Shown piece by piece: positions 46,122-56,033 of a DNA stretch of 64,000 bases. Source of the stretch: Henckelia pumila (Eukaryota > Streptophyta > Magnoliopsida > Lamiales > Gesneriaceae); the NCBI RefSeq assembly GCF_033568475.1, contig NC_133122.1, positions 185,089,449 to 185,153,448 of the forward strand. The letters run 5' to 3'. The translations under genes and the position numbers were made by a program. Within the stretch, counting starts at the first letter, position 1. Each line of letters starts with the position of its first letter. The notes under the pieces were generated by a model, which was given only the letters and a program-made list of their open reading frames with translations, did not search any database and was not told the DNA's origin.

Positions 46122-46345
46122 TTAATACATGAGCAAAGTCAAATTAAGAGAGAAATTGCTAGCTGACCGACGCGAGAAGAAGAGCGAAAGGAGGAGAACC
46201 AGAGCTGCGATGATGTATTCGTAGACCACAAAGACATGGCAGCTCATGTCGCGGCGTGTTGCGAGCTTGTAGAGTGTGTTGAGGCCGACATTGGTGCACT
46301 CCATGCCACAATCGCCGTGACGATGACACTTTCCGGTAGCAGAAA
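46122..46345 (-). pseudogene. Captured WAT1/MtN21 (UMAMIT-type) transporter exon fragment
   Basis: Minus-strand reading gives [14 protein letters not shown] and, after a one-base loss, [20 protein letters not shown] then [20 protein letters not shown]. This is the first and second membrane helix of WAT1-related proteins (EamA family), where [14 protein letters not shown]...HVFVVYSYAVAALVLL is characteristic. Intact members have ten helices and move amino acids or auxin; this piece has about two and is frameshifted. It lies inside the right arm of the MULE, reading toward its centre, so it is probably a captured host exon. Confidence 0.72.
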
Positions 46346-46554
46346 CAGCTACCGGGATTCCTTGCTGCTGCTCCGCTTATCTTCTGTCCTCCGCTACTTT
46401 GTATTGCTTGTGGTTATGGCTCGCATCATATGAATTCGTGGGTTCTCCAAGATGAGATGAGGAATTGCGTGAGTTTTGAGAGAAAAAAAAAGCATAAAGA
46501 AAAGAAGGAACACCGTTGATAATTTGGAGAAATAATAAAATAAAGGTAAAAATA

Positions 46555-46681
46555 TTAAATATGTGAATAGGGAGTAAAAAATAAGTTTTCGGTGTAATAG
46601 GGAGTGCAGAATAACATTATATGACATGGGGACTGAACTTAAAGTTAGAGTTTATAATGGGGATTTATCCCCAATTTCCCG
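46555..46681 (-). repeat. Right terminal inverted repeat of the large MULE
   Basis: Ends GGGGATTTATCCCCAATTTCCCG, slightly longer than 20 if joined; key blocks AGGGAGTGCAGAATAA and GGGGACTGAACTTAAAG match the left end. Followed by TTAATTAAT. Confidence 0.75.
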
Positions 46682-46825
46682 TTAATTAATTGATTTGTCT
46701 AATTTTTTTAATTAGTTTTTTAACCTGTCATCTACCCTAGTTAAGTTTTTAGAATTTTACCTCTTTTTAACCACCTCTGCTCAGGTTTACCGTCCTTATT
46801 TTACAGTACAATTTCACAATCGCAA

Positions 46826-46990
46826 TTAAAGTCGCCGCCTCCGAGCCGCTCCGTCGACCAATTCCGTTGAAGTTCCGACGCCTCTGTCTTTGGAGCCGCC
46901 CTCCGTCAATCTATTCCGGTGAGGTTCCGCCGTCTCCGTTGCTTGCGTCGCCGCTCCGTCGAATAATTCCGGTGAGGTTCCGCCGCAGAA
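46826..46990 (+). repeat. Three GC-rich repeats in a leader-like segment
   Basis: CCGCTCCGTCGA..AATTCCG.TGA(A/G)GTTCCG occurs three times at about 50-bp spacing. It stands out from the AT-rich flanks and looks like a 5' UTR or a captured piece of one. Confidence 0.5.
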
Positions 46991-47301
46991 AGAGTATTTA
47001 GTTAGCGATTTAATTAGAATATATACAAACAAATATACAAACAAATACAAAAAAAAATTGTGATCGAAGCATTTTGCTATTCAAAATTTGAGTGATGAAA
47101 TGAATATCCCCAATCTTCTCTTTAAAAGAATTATTATGATTGGAATTGCAATTGAAATTCAATTTTCGTTTTCATTGTCAATTAATTATATTTATTTTTG
47201 AAAAGAGGTTCGAAAATAATGCATTTGTTTTTTACTTGATAAAATGTAGCTACCAAAGGTTCCAAAAGAACAGGGAAAAAAATCACATACTTGTTCAGGA
47301 G

Positions 47302-47541
47302 ATGAATTCCCAGAAGGCAAACAATGACCAACCATTACAATGTCTTCTTGTTCCATCTCCGCAATTTACCGCTAGTTATCCCTCTCAACTTCCGTCAATT
47401 GCATCTCAATTTCACGTGAATCAACCACACTGGAAAATGCCATATCAATTGGTGAATGCAATTGCCGATGGAGCTCACATGAAGACCCGATACATTTTTA
47501 GGTTAATTTCGTGCTCTTTACAGTTTCCTTTTACGGTATAA
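47302..47541 (+). CDS. Possible exon of an unrecognised gene
   Basis: After TTGTTCAG, an acceptor-like site, an ATG opens a frame MNSQKANNDQPLQCLL with Pro/Ser/Gln-rich sequence and PHWKMPYQLVNAIADGAH. It reads to a donor-like site near 47502 (AGGTTAATTT) or to a stop at 47539. GC-richer than the flanks. No domain recognised. Further gene-like bits (GGTCGTTATCGTGG near 47568, and segments near 48150 and 48250) lie downstream, but no consistent multi-exon model could be made. A host gene fragment or captured DNA. Confidence 0.25.
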   Translation: MNSQKANNDQPLQCLLVPSPQFTASYPSQLPSIASQFHVNQPHWKMPYQLVNAIADGAHMKTRYIFRLISCSLQFPFTV

Positions 47542-49130
47542 ATTTTGTTTGCACGATTCTTGCAATGGGTCGTTATCGTGGAATTTTCGTTCGCAAGAAG
47601 ATCCAAGTCAAAGGTCTTAGCTTTTGTTTCAATTTCGTTTTACCCTTTTGTATCATCTTGCATGTTGCATATGCTGATGGGTGCATAATATCTTTGGTAT
47701 TTTAATCCTCTGCTAAGATTTATAGCATTAAAAGTTAGCTTTGCTGTTTTGTTGTTTGTTTGGGTTATACGGGGACGTAATTTATTTGATTTAATAGTCC
47801 TTTGCGCAATGCCATACATGAAGGAGTTCATTTCTCAGTATTGGGCTATGGTTTTGTAAATTTGTGTTTTTTAAAGTTTGAAGCATTGTCAAGAATATTT
47901 TGTTTTGTGCAAAAATGAATGAGTTGTGCTATTGTCTGACTAATCTTTATTGCTCCTGATTTTCTGCATTATGTGATGCCATGAGGTTTTTCCTTTTTTT
48001 TTTTCCGATAGATCGACTGGAACTGTGTCTTTATTTTTCAATCACTTTTCCTTTTCTTTCTTTTTACGATTCAATCAGTATACGTCTCTTCATTTCATCA
48101 AATATTCGGTGTTTTTTTTTTGCAGATCAAATCAGAGAGAAAAAAGAGCCCATCAAGTATGGGTTATTGTGCACTCTATTATGGGGGTAAGTCCGGGTAG
48201 TTCCTATATTTACCCGGTTTTCTTTTCCAATTGCTTAAAGAGTTGAATCATTTCCACCTGAAAAGACCGTTGTGTAATTGGATCCGGTGGAGGCTCTGTC
48301 GGGTGTGTATTTATAATATATTAACGATTTAGCTTCCAATTGTGTCTTAAAGTTATTATTTGCATTTTCAGATGGGGCAAGTTTATTTTCTAAGCATGCA
48401 AAAACTTTTTGAAACCATCTTGACTGCCATGCCTATCTCATATCCGGTGGAGTCCTACCGATGACCTGAAAGTCGTTCTGCTTTGATTCTTTAAATTGAA
48501 TATTGATCCGTGTTAGAGGGGCGAGATTTTCAGAAGCACTGTACTGGAAAATACTTTGATTATTGGCGCTGTATCGATAATTGCGTAAGCCCCCATCATC
48601 TAATTGACTCTCTGTTAAACCTTTCCCATATTTTTTGGAGAAAATAAATCACTTCATTCTGATTTGACTTTTGAATTTTTTACGTTAACAGGCCTCAACC
48701 AAGCTATTTTCGCACTAACCTTCACTGGCCATTGGTATGCCGCAACCAAGGTATTTTTTCATCTTAAATAACAGAACATAACTTCATTGTTTAGTGCTAT
48801 AGTAGTATCAGATTAAACTCTTTTTTCTTTGGAGATGAAGAAATTCAGTTGTTTGATGTCTTCTAGCTGCATGAGATGGAATTTGTCATCATGATTGTCA
48901 TACTAGCCTTGGTCTCAGCTAATTGGAGACGACTCGGTTCAATCAATAAAACCATAAAATCTTGTTGATTTGGATATCCCAGCTAATGGCTAATATCTTT
49001 CTTGTATTAATACCATCCGTATTTCATGTCTGATGATACTGATTGGTTTAGGAGATAAACCCAAGACAATGTGATCCATTAAATGATGTTTTACTCTTTA
49101 TGGAGACAGTAGCCATTAGCCCAGGCATCA
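47542..49130. other. Intron-like or intergenic DNA, no confident gene
   Basis: T-rich stretches with scattered exon-like pieces and splice-like sites (TTTTTTTGCAG at about 48122). No protein family was recognised on either strand. Confidence 0.4.
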
Positions 49131-49134
49131 CTAC

Positions 49135-49440
49135 AATGGATCTTGTACCTAATAAAATACCTTGAATCGGTAATCGACGAACCAATTTTCTTCAATAAAC
49201 CGAACCGAATCCGCCCCAAAAATATTTCTGTGTATCAAAGAAAAAGAGTAAGATAACTCCGCCGGAAGGCGGAGCCACTCCGACGCTCAAGTCAGTATAA
49301 TATTCAACAGAAAAGGTATTAAAATTGCGTATGAAATACATATATGAAAAGCGTACCTTTATACGGGTTAGGAGTCATCTCACCACATGTCATTTATTTT
49401 AAATGATATCTTGTAGGTTTTGAACAACATGAAAGTTCTA
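49135..49440. mobile_element. Probable LTR fragment with a GC-rich hairpin
   Basis: Contains CTCCGCCGGAAGGCGGAG, a perfect 7-bp stem with a GGAA loop. It is followed by CACTCCGACGCTCAAGTCAG and a GCGTACCTTTATACGGGTTA phrase, all of which I associate with plant LTRs. No partner LTR in the window. Confidence 0.4.
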
Positions 49441-50640
49441 AATTTACAGGAAAAAGAGGCCAAAGTTGACGAGGAAGATAGCCTTTTATGGATTTCTTTG
49501 TGGTTTGTTCAGTAGCTTGTTTACATTAACCAATCTCGCATAAACCATGTGAACGAACAACATTAATGTTTAATGCATGATCAATTAACAGGGAGACATC
49601 ATGTGATGTAATAAAAAAACACTGGATGAACTTTAATTCAATTGATTTTATCTTATAGTTCTTAAAAAGTCTAGATGATAACTCTTAATTGACAGTGATT
49701 AATCAAGAACTACCTGTTGATTTTCCTGAATTTAATCTTCTGGGCCAGGCAATGGCAGCAGAATTGAAAATCAAGACAAAGGAATAGAGGTAGTCATCTC
49801 GGGTAGTAGCTGTGGGAGCAGTGCCAGCGTAAAAGGATTTGGAGGCATCATAGAGGAGAGACGAAGCAGTAAAAAGTCTGACTCTAGCTGGTTTTCACAT
49901 GTAACTATAAAAATCAAGCAGATATGCATTTTTACCATCAAGGAACCAAGGAGAGTACAATTTTTTGCAGGAAGAAAAACAGTGAATGCATCAACTTTCT
50001 TTGAACTGTAGAAAGTATAATACACTATCTGTTGAAATCTGAGAACATTTATAATCAATTCTCTTTTTTTTTTAAAGTATTTATAATCCATTCTCAATTC
50101 AATGTTGTCCATAACTTATGTAAAAGTTTATCATCTAATGCAAGTATTTTTTTCTTTTTCTTATTGTATTATTAATCAATTATTTAAATTTATATTTTAT
50201 AATAGTCTTGTGTGTTTCCACCCCTAAGGTGACCTGCATGTACATTCATACATATATATGTGAAGTATTCCTTTTTTTTTTTTTTGGAGGATTTATTTTC
50301 AGCCTTTTTTTTTCATATTTTTTTCCTTTTCATCTTCTTTAACATCTTTGTTTTTCCCCCTTTTTATTTTAGTCTTTTTCACTTTCTTTAACATAGAAAG
50401 AGGCAATAATTGTTCTTACAGTTGTCTCCTCCCCTCCCCTCTAAAATCCTTGTTTCTTGTATGTTAAAACGCTAAGACTTGTGAGAAATTTTACACTTTT
50501 GATCATGGAGATGAAATTGACAAAATGATTTTACAAAAATTACAAATCAACCTAAATGCTTCAAATCTATCAGTTCTTGTAGCTTAACTGCTCATTAAGG
50601 TCGGCGACGCCTTCGTTGTTCTTGCTACCATTCTTATGTA
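49440..50640 (+). repeat. Left arm of a large inverted duplication
   Basis: Key blocks with reverse-complement partners in 51175-52615: ACAGGAAAAAGAGGCCAAAG (49448), ATCAAGACAAAGGAATA and GGGAGCAGTGCCA (about 49770-49825), GGTTTTCACAT (about 49890), GCAATAATTGTTCTTAC (50405), TGATCATGGAGATGA (50499) and GTAGCTTAACTGCTCATTAA (50579). A 21-bp piece, GACGAGGAAGATAGCCTTTT plus one base, is present after GGCCAAAGTT in this arm only. Confidence 0.88.
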
Positions 50641-51174
50641 TTATTTATTTAAATTTACTGATTCACGAGTATTAGCAGAGGATGTCCTAAGATAACCAAA
50701 GTAACACATCCAATTTTATCACATATTGGAATACTAAGCTCATTACACCAATAAACCATGATCACATTATATATTTATGCATTTTCTTATATTATTACTA
50801 TTCATTCTAAGTATGTCAATATTGATTTGATCAGGTAAATAAATCTCATAATTAATATTGTGATCCACGGTGCTTTGCTTAGATGAATAATATGATATGA
50901 GCATAAAGTTCATCTAAATTGAATAACGTAAAACAATGCATCATAGGATATGTACATAAAGTTCATTTGAATTGCAGAACATATCATGGTATTGGATGCA
51001 TGAACTATGAAATATGACGAGTACATACCACTAACATAATGCCGTTCTAATTGATTGATAATCGATTATTCAAATACGCGGATAAAAATCTTTTCATGAT
51101 TTATGATTAAAAAAAATCATACAAATACTCATGAATATTTGAATTTAAATAAATAATACACTAAGAATTGCAGC
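50641..51174. other. Spacer between the inverted arms
   Basis: About 530 bp of AT-rich DNA with no coding potential. It would form the loop of a hairpin transcript. Confidence 0.7.
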
Positions 51175-52615
51175 AAGAACAATGAAAGCGGCACCGACCT
51201 TAATGAGGAGCAGTTAGCTACAAGAAATGATAGATTTAAAGCATTTGGGTTGACTTGTAATTTTTGTAAAATCATTTTGTCAATCTCATCTCCATGATCA
51301 AAAATGTAAAATTTCTCACAAGTCTCGGCGTTTTAACATACAAAAAACAAGAGTTTTAGAGGGAAGGAGGAGGAGGCAACCGTAAGAACAATTATTGCCT
51401 CTTCCTATGTTAAAGAAAGTGTTTAGAGATATATATATGTAAGCACGTACATGCACGTCACCCTAGTGGAAAACATAAATGAAGGGCTACATAATTCTTC
51501 ATTTACACTTTTACAAGTAATATAGATATAGACTACTATCATGATAACTTATTCGAAAAGATTTTTTTATCCGCGTTTATGAATCATCAATTAGAACATC
51601 GCATGTACTCAAATGTTACCTACAAAAAGTGTATGACATGTTATATATAGTTCAAAAAAAGTTGATGAATTGTTTTCCTCTAGCAAAAAACTGTACTCAT
51701 CCTGGTTCATTGATGGGAAAAATGCATATCTAGCTACTGTATCTTTAAAGATAAATGTGAAAACCAATTAGAGTTTGAATAGTTCTTGCCTCGTCTCTCC
51801 TTTGAGATGCCTCCAATTAATCCTTTGCGTTGGCACTGCTCCCACGGTTGGTTATTCCTTTGTCTTGATGGGAGACCTTCTTCAGTTGCTTCCCTTTTCC
51901 CATAGTCCTCCGATCCTACAGAAGAGAAGCCTCGTCAAATTAAAATCAAATTTACAGTACAGAAGAATCCAATTGTTTAAGAGGAAAAGAAGCATGCAAC
52001 GTACACAATATTCCCACAGATCGAACATCCGGAGATCCAATCCCTCTGCCTTTTTCCTCAACTTAATTTCTGCAAGAGTTCTTCCGCAACAACGCTTCCC
52101 TCTTGGCGTCAAGCACTGCACAAAACCATCATCAACACGCTACTTATAATACTGATCCCGAGCAGCATGTGCTTTAATTTAAATTTATGATCAAATATTC
52201 ATGATTCAAAAAATACGTACCGATTCCAGATGTTATAATTAACAACTTTGCCTCGATCTCATGTTGGTATCCGTGTTTTAAAAGAGATCATGATTTATTA
52301 ATTAATTTGTTTCCTGCCCTCGATCGTATACCATCCAAATCTCTCCAACCTGAAACAAATACGTACACCACAAGATTTATCATGATATATGTTAATGTCA
52401 AAGAACAGATCATTCGATCTGTCCCCCTGCATATATAAGAAATCCGTCCGAATCGATCGATAACAAATTTAAGTTCAGTTCGTTCAAAGCTGGGATTATT
52501 CATTCAAGATTGGTTATAATACAAACAAGCTATGCATTAAGAAGCAATTCTCAACCGATCGAACAAATTAAACCACAAAGAAATCCATAACTTTGGCCTC
52601 TTTTTCCTGTAAAAT
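51175..52615 (-). repeat. Right arm of the inverted duplication
   Basis: Longer than the left arm (about 1.44 versus 1.2 kb) because of insertions or deletions. It has several acceptor-like sites on the minus strand (TGTTTCAG, TGTGCAG, TCTGTAG), so it looks like the downstream exons of the minus-strand unit that starts near 53150. Confidence 0.88.
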
Positions 52616-53150
52616 CACAACAAATTAGTTTTTCTTGCAGTAAAAAAGTATCGAAACTGCCTAGACAAAATAAAATTACACTACATAATCCAAGTTTAAG
52701 CGGAAAACAAGTATGTATGCATCAAGATTCAAACAATTGAAACCCCGTGATTCATAACTGAATCTATATCAAAAGTAAAAATCCCACAAGTTCTTGACTA
52801 CCTGCACGTTCAAAAATCTGAAACTCGGAAACATGTAATCCAAACCTTCAACAAGAAGAGTAATGTAAACGGAAATTAAGATGATTTGAACCAGAACCAT
52901 CAAAAGGGTCAGTAATCGAAATCCCCTGTACAGAAGGCCATTAATGATCGTAGACTATTTTTGATCAAAATCGTAGAATTAATACGCACAAAATCTTGGC
53001 AGGGAGAACTGAAACGAGAGTCGGAAGAAAACCAAGTGGAGAGAACAAACAAGAAAGGCCTCTCTGCTTTCTCGCTGTTCAAGAAGATGATGAAAACAAC
53101 TAGCTAGGATTTCCTCGAGAGAGAGATATATATATTAATATATATAGCAT
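52604..53150 (-). CDS. Candidate minus-strand transcription unit with a small membrane peptide
   Basis: A TATATATT-type box at about 53140-53150 precedes a CT-rich leader. At 52900 an ATG opens a frame running to a TGA at 52769 (43 codons): MVLVQIILISVYITLLVEGL then DYMFPSFRFLNVQ. A donor-like CAG/GTAGTC follows Gln-33. An acceptor (TTTTACAG at about 52612) would join it in frame to EKEAKVMDFFVV and a stop, giving 45 residues. Residues 2-20 could be a signal anchor or signal peptide. The left inverted arm carries the same acceptor and exon start but reads EKEAKVDEEDSLLWISLWF. No family recognised. It may instead be a non-coding RNA gene; this model is inference. Confidence 0.35.
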
Positions 53151-53159
53151 GCGATTATA

Positions 53160-54230
53160 TATCTATGTAGAGAGGGAGAAAAAAAATATCTATTGTGTAT
53201 TTTAATTTTTTTAAAAATATCATTGAGATTTCAAACAAAATATATATAGATATATATATATATATAATTGTAATATCCCTTCCATTTTTTTTTTTAAAAA
53301 AAAGAAAAGAAAATTGGTGTAATTTGAGAAGAAAATAGACGGACCTATACGTCAGTTTGATATTTGAATAAATGACAAAGTTTCTTTAAAATTGGGAGGA
53401 TTGATTGTGTAGATGAAGTATTTTAAAATTTATTATTGTTACCATAAAAGATAAATAATATTTCATCCATTTTTTTTTTTTTTGGGATTAATTCTACTCA
53501 AGATCCAAGCAATATTGTAGAGCTCAAGTCAAAATTGATGAATTATTTGGGTCAAAATTAAGCTTGAATACAATCTGTAACAAATTTTTAGATCGAGTAA
53601 AAGAATGCAATGTGGGTCTTGAATTCCTTTATTTATTTGGGATATTCTTGGATTTACAGTGTTAATAATTTAGTGATTGATTTTGTGCGTGAGTTTTACG
53701 TACATGGAGTTTCTGAATCTTGCATTTTTCAAGGTATAATACTTGCAAAAAAACGAAAGAAATTCTCAAAGAAATGTATAAAAATTTCCTCATATTTTTT
53801 CAACAAGCAAGATTTTAAAAAATAGTATAAGAAAGGAAAAACAAAACTGTTTTAAAAAATAAAATTGTAGAAAAACAAAAATTTTATGAAGTCGTATTTA
53901 GAATATTAATCGATACATTGAATTACATCTTTTCCAATAGATTAGAAGTCTTGACAAAATTTTCAGGAGAATATAGATTGAAGGTTGAGAATGAAAAAAA
54001 AAAATTGAGACAAGAGAATAAAATTAACTGATGGAATTAAGAGACGGCCGGTGAGGGAATACACTGAAATTAGGTTTTATGATTTTATCTACTAGTTAAT
54101 TTAGGTTAAATATTTATTTATAACCTATAGAAAGATTTACAAAGTAAGGATGATTGTTTTGTTTCCAAATTCCCTAAATTTGCATGATTTAATTTGAGGA
54201 TAACATATCTAATGAAATAAAGTCAATTTT
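53160..54230. other. AT-rich intergenic DNA with (AT)n runs
   Basis: Includes an AT/ATAT simple repeat at about 53242-53268 and poly-T runs. The frame at 53610-53825 is not a convincing gene. Confidence 0.55.
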
Positions 54231-54665
54231 AAATCCTATGACATATTATATAGTCTTTTTTCTGTACATAAATTTCGAATTTCTATCATAATTATGGTAT
54301 TATAATTAGATACAGACATTGATGCGATCGTGGACAGCTCGCATGCAGATCGTATTGCGAAAAATTTGCCGAGATTAACTAAAGAAGAACTAAAATAAAT
54401 TAAACAATAAAAACAAAACAAAATGAAATAAAATAAAATAACAAAATGAAAAAAAACTCGGTTGCCTCCCAGCAAGCGCTAAATTTATAGTCTATAGCCC
54501 GACTGTGCTTCCCTTTCAATTTTAAGGTGGATCATTTGATGTCGTGGATCTATGTCCTTAATCATCACGAGTTCTGCCTATGCTGTCGTCCACCATCACT
54601 ATGGGTCCAAGTCCTTTTATATCATCGATGCTCCACCCCACTGTGCGAATATAATCGCGTAAGAG
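54230..54665 (-). mobile_element. 3' remnant of an Athila-like gypsy element
   Basis: The minus strand at about 54478-54456 reads AGCGCTTGCTGGGAGGCAAC, a phrase I associate with the region after pol in Athila-type elements. It is followed by an AT-rich tail. Same orientation as the gag-protease at the right end of the window, so both could be parts of one element separated by the tandem array. Confidence 0.4.
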
Positions 54666-54927
54666 TGATAAGTGTATTTTATACACTTAATTTATATATG
54701 CTTTTAATTGTTAATTGCTTATTTCGAGCAGATTTATGTGGGTATGGTGTTGTTTTTGTGTTTGTAGGAAAGTATGGAATTTATGTGGAAAAGGAGGAAA
54801 AATGAGATTTGAGAGAAAAGAATTAAAAGAATTGAGAAAGAAAAGAAGAAGAAAGAAAGAAAGAAAGAAACGATCAGACAAGAGAGAATGAATAGTGATG
54901 GGCTTTCCTTTATTGGGCTTAAGGATA

Positions 54928-55052
54928 GCGCTAACTTAGCGCTAAAGATTTGAAGGAGAAGCGCTATCGCGCTTGTCAAGGAAAGCGAGAAGATTGGAAG
55001 CCAGAGCCTCATGCGCGCCCTCCTGGGTTTTTAAGCGGGCGCTTGTCGCGAA
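54928..55052. repeat. GC-rich palindromes in the Athila-like LTR
   Basis: AGCGCTAA-C-TTAGCGCT is a perfect 8-bp stem with one-base loop. AAGCGC-TATC-GCGCTT follows, then GCGCGCC, GCGGGCGC and GTCGCG. Repeated at about 58185-58310 and 61441-61565. About 80 bp upstream of the TATA box. Confidence 0.85.
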
Positions 55053-55128
55053 GTTTGAGTTTGGAAATATTTTATCGGAAGGAAACTTCTATATTTTGTG
55101 GGCTTTTGAGTGGGCTTTTGGGAGACGA

Positions 55129-55136
55129 TATAAAAG
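55129..55136 (+). promoter_or_regulatory. TATA box of the Athila-like LTR
   Basis: TATAAAAG in GACGATATAAAAGGC; same box in copies 2 and 3 (about 58385 and 61641). Confidence 0.7.
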
Positions 55137-56033
55137 GCAATTTTTCATCAGACTAAGAGGAGGAGCCGCCACCATATTTTATACAGAAATCAGAGTTGAT
55201 CGTGTGATTTTTCTTGAGGGATTTTCTGGAGCTTCATCGTGAAGAACGAAGACGGAGTTTGATCGACCGGACACGGCGTCGACGACGGATTTGTTTCTTT
55301 TATCTTTTATTTTATTCTGAATATGTTTGGATTTATTATTTATTGTTTTCAGAATTTTATTATGAACTAATTTTTATAGTCTAGAGGTCGGATGGAACCT
55401 GGTGTAGACACTTTCTTGAATTCTTGATTTTATTGAATTGGATTTCTTCTAGATTAATTGTTTTTTCTAGAATTGATTGTCTTTTCAATTATCTGATCAA
55501 TAATTGATTTGTAATATTTATTTGAAATCTGGCACTCGGGAGAGGAGATTTTGAATAGGACCATTGGAAAATACACTGTTAATTGTTTATATCGCTCGGG
55601 AGAGTGTATAATTTTAACAGAGCTTTTAAAGAGAACATTGTTTTGAATTGATCACTGCAAGTAAATTCTTAATAGGGATATTGGAATTGAATTGTAGTTG
55701 ATATATTTTATTCGGCACTCGGGAGAGGGAATAATACACGTAAGTGTTCTTGGCTATTAATTCTTTGAAATTCATGAAGATTAATTAATTAGGATTGATT
55801 GTTGTTGAAACCAGGTGAAATCTATACCTCTAGACCATTATTCTCTGATTGATTATTCCTGAAAGTTGTTTGCGTGATATCTAAAATCAACTGATTATTT
55901 ATTTTAATTGCAAAATTCTTGATTATTGATTTTCTAGATAAAGTTTGGACTATTCTAATTACAAGCACTATTATTTTCATTTTACTCCCTGAGGGATCGA
56001 TACTTGATTTTATCACTATATTAAAACTTGACA

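Larger units (their letters stand above)
41426..46681. mobile_element. Large MULE-like element with giant inverted 141-bp arrays
   Basis: Imperfect terminal inverted repeats of about 120 bp (GGGAGACTTGG..., with TTCAGTCCC and TCTGCACTCCCTA, mirrored at 46555-46681) are flanked by TTAATTAAT on both sides (41417-41425 and 46682-46690). This fits the 9-bp target duplication of Mutator-like elements, although the sequence is simple. Inside: gene-like DNA, seven direct 141-bp units, a central palindromic part, seven inverted 141-bp units, a transposase C-terminal remnant and a captured transporter exon. No intact transposase, so non-autonomous. Confidence 0.75.
54666..56033 (+). repeat. LTR copy 1 of the Athila-like array
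   Basis: 1368 bp. Contains palindromes AGCGCTAACTTAGCGCT (54928) and AAGCGCTATCGCGCTT (54959), TATAAAAG at 55129, and three CTCGGGAGAG motifs near 55535, 55594 and 55717. The frames 54950-55156 and 54973-55242 recur in each LTR and are not called genes. Confidence 0.92.

Noticed and set aside
51775..52149. 124-codon plus-strand frame
   Set aside because: It is antisense to exon-like blocks of the right inverted arm and shows no family signal.
54973..55242. 89-codon frame repeated three times (also 58231 and 61487)
   Set aside because: It lies across the TATA box and start region of the LTR; repeated only because the LTR is repeated.
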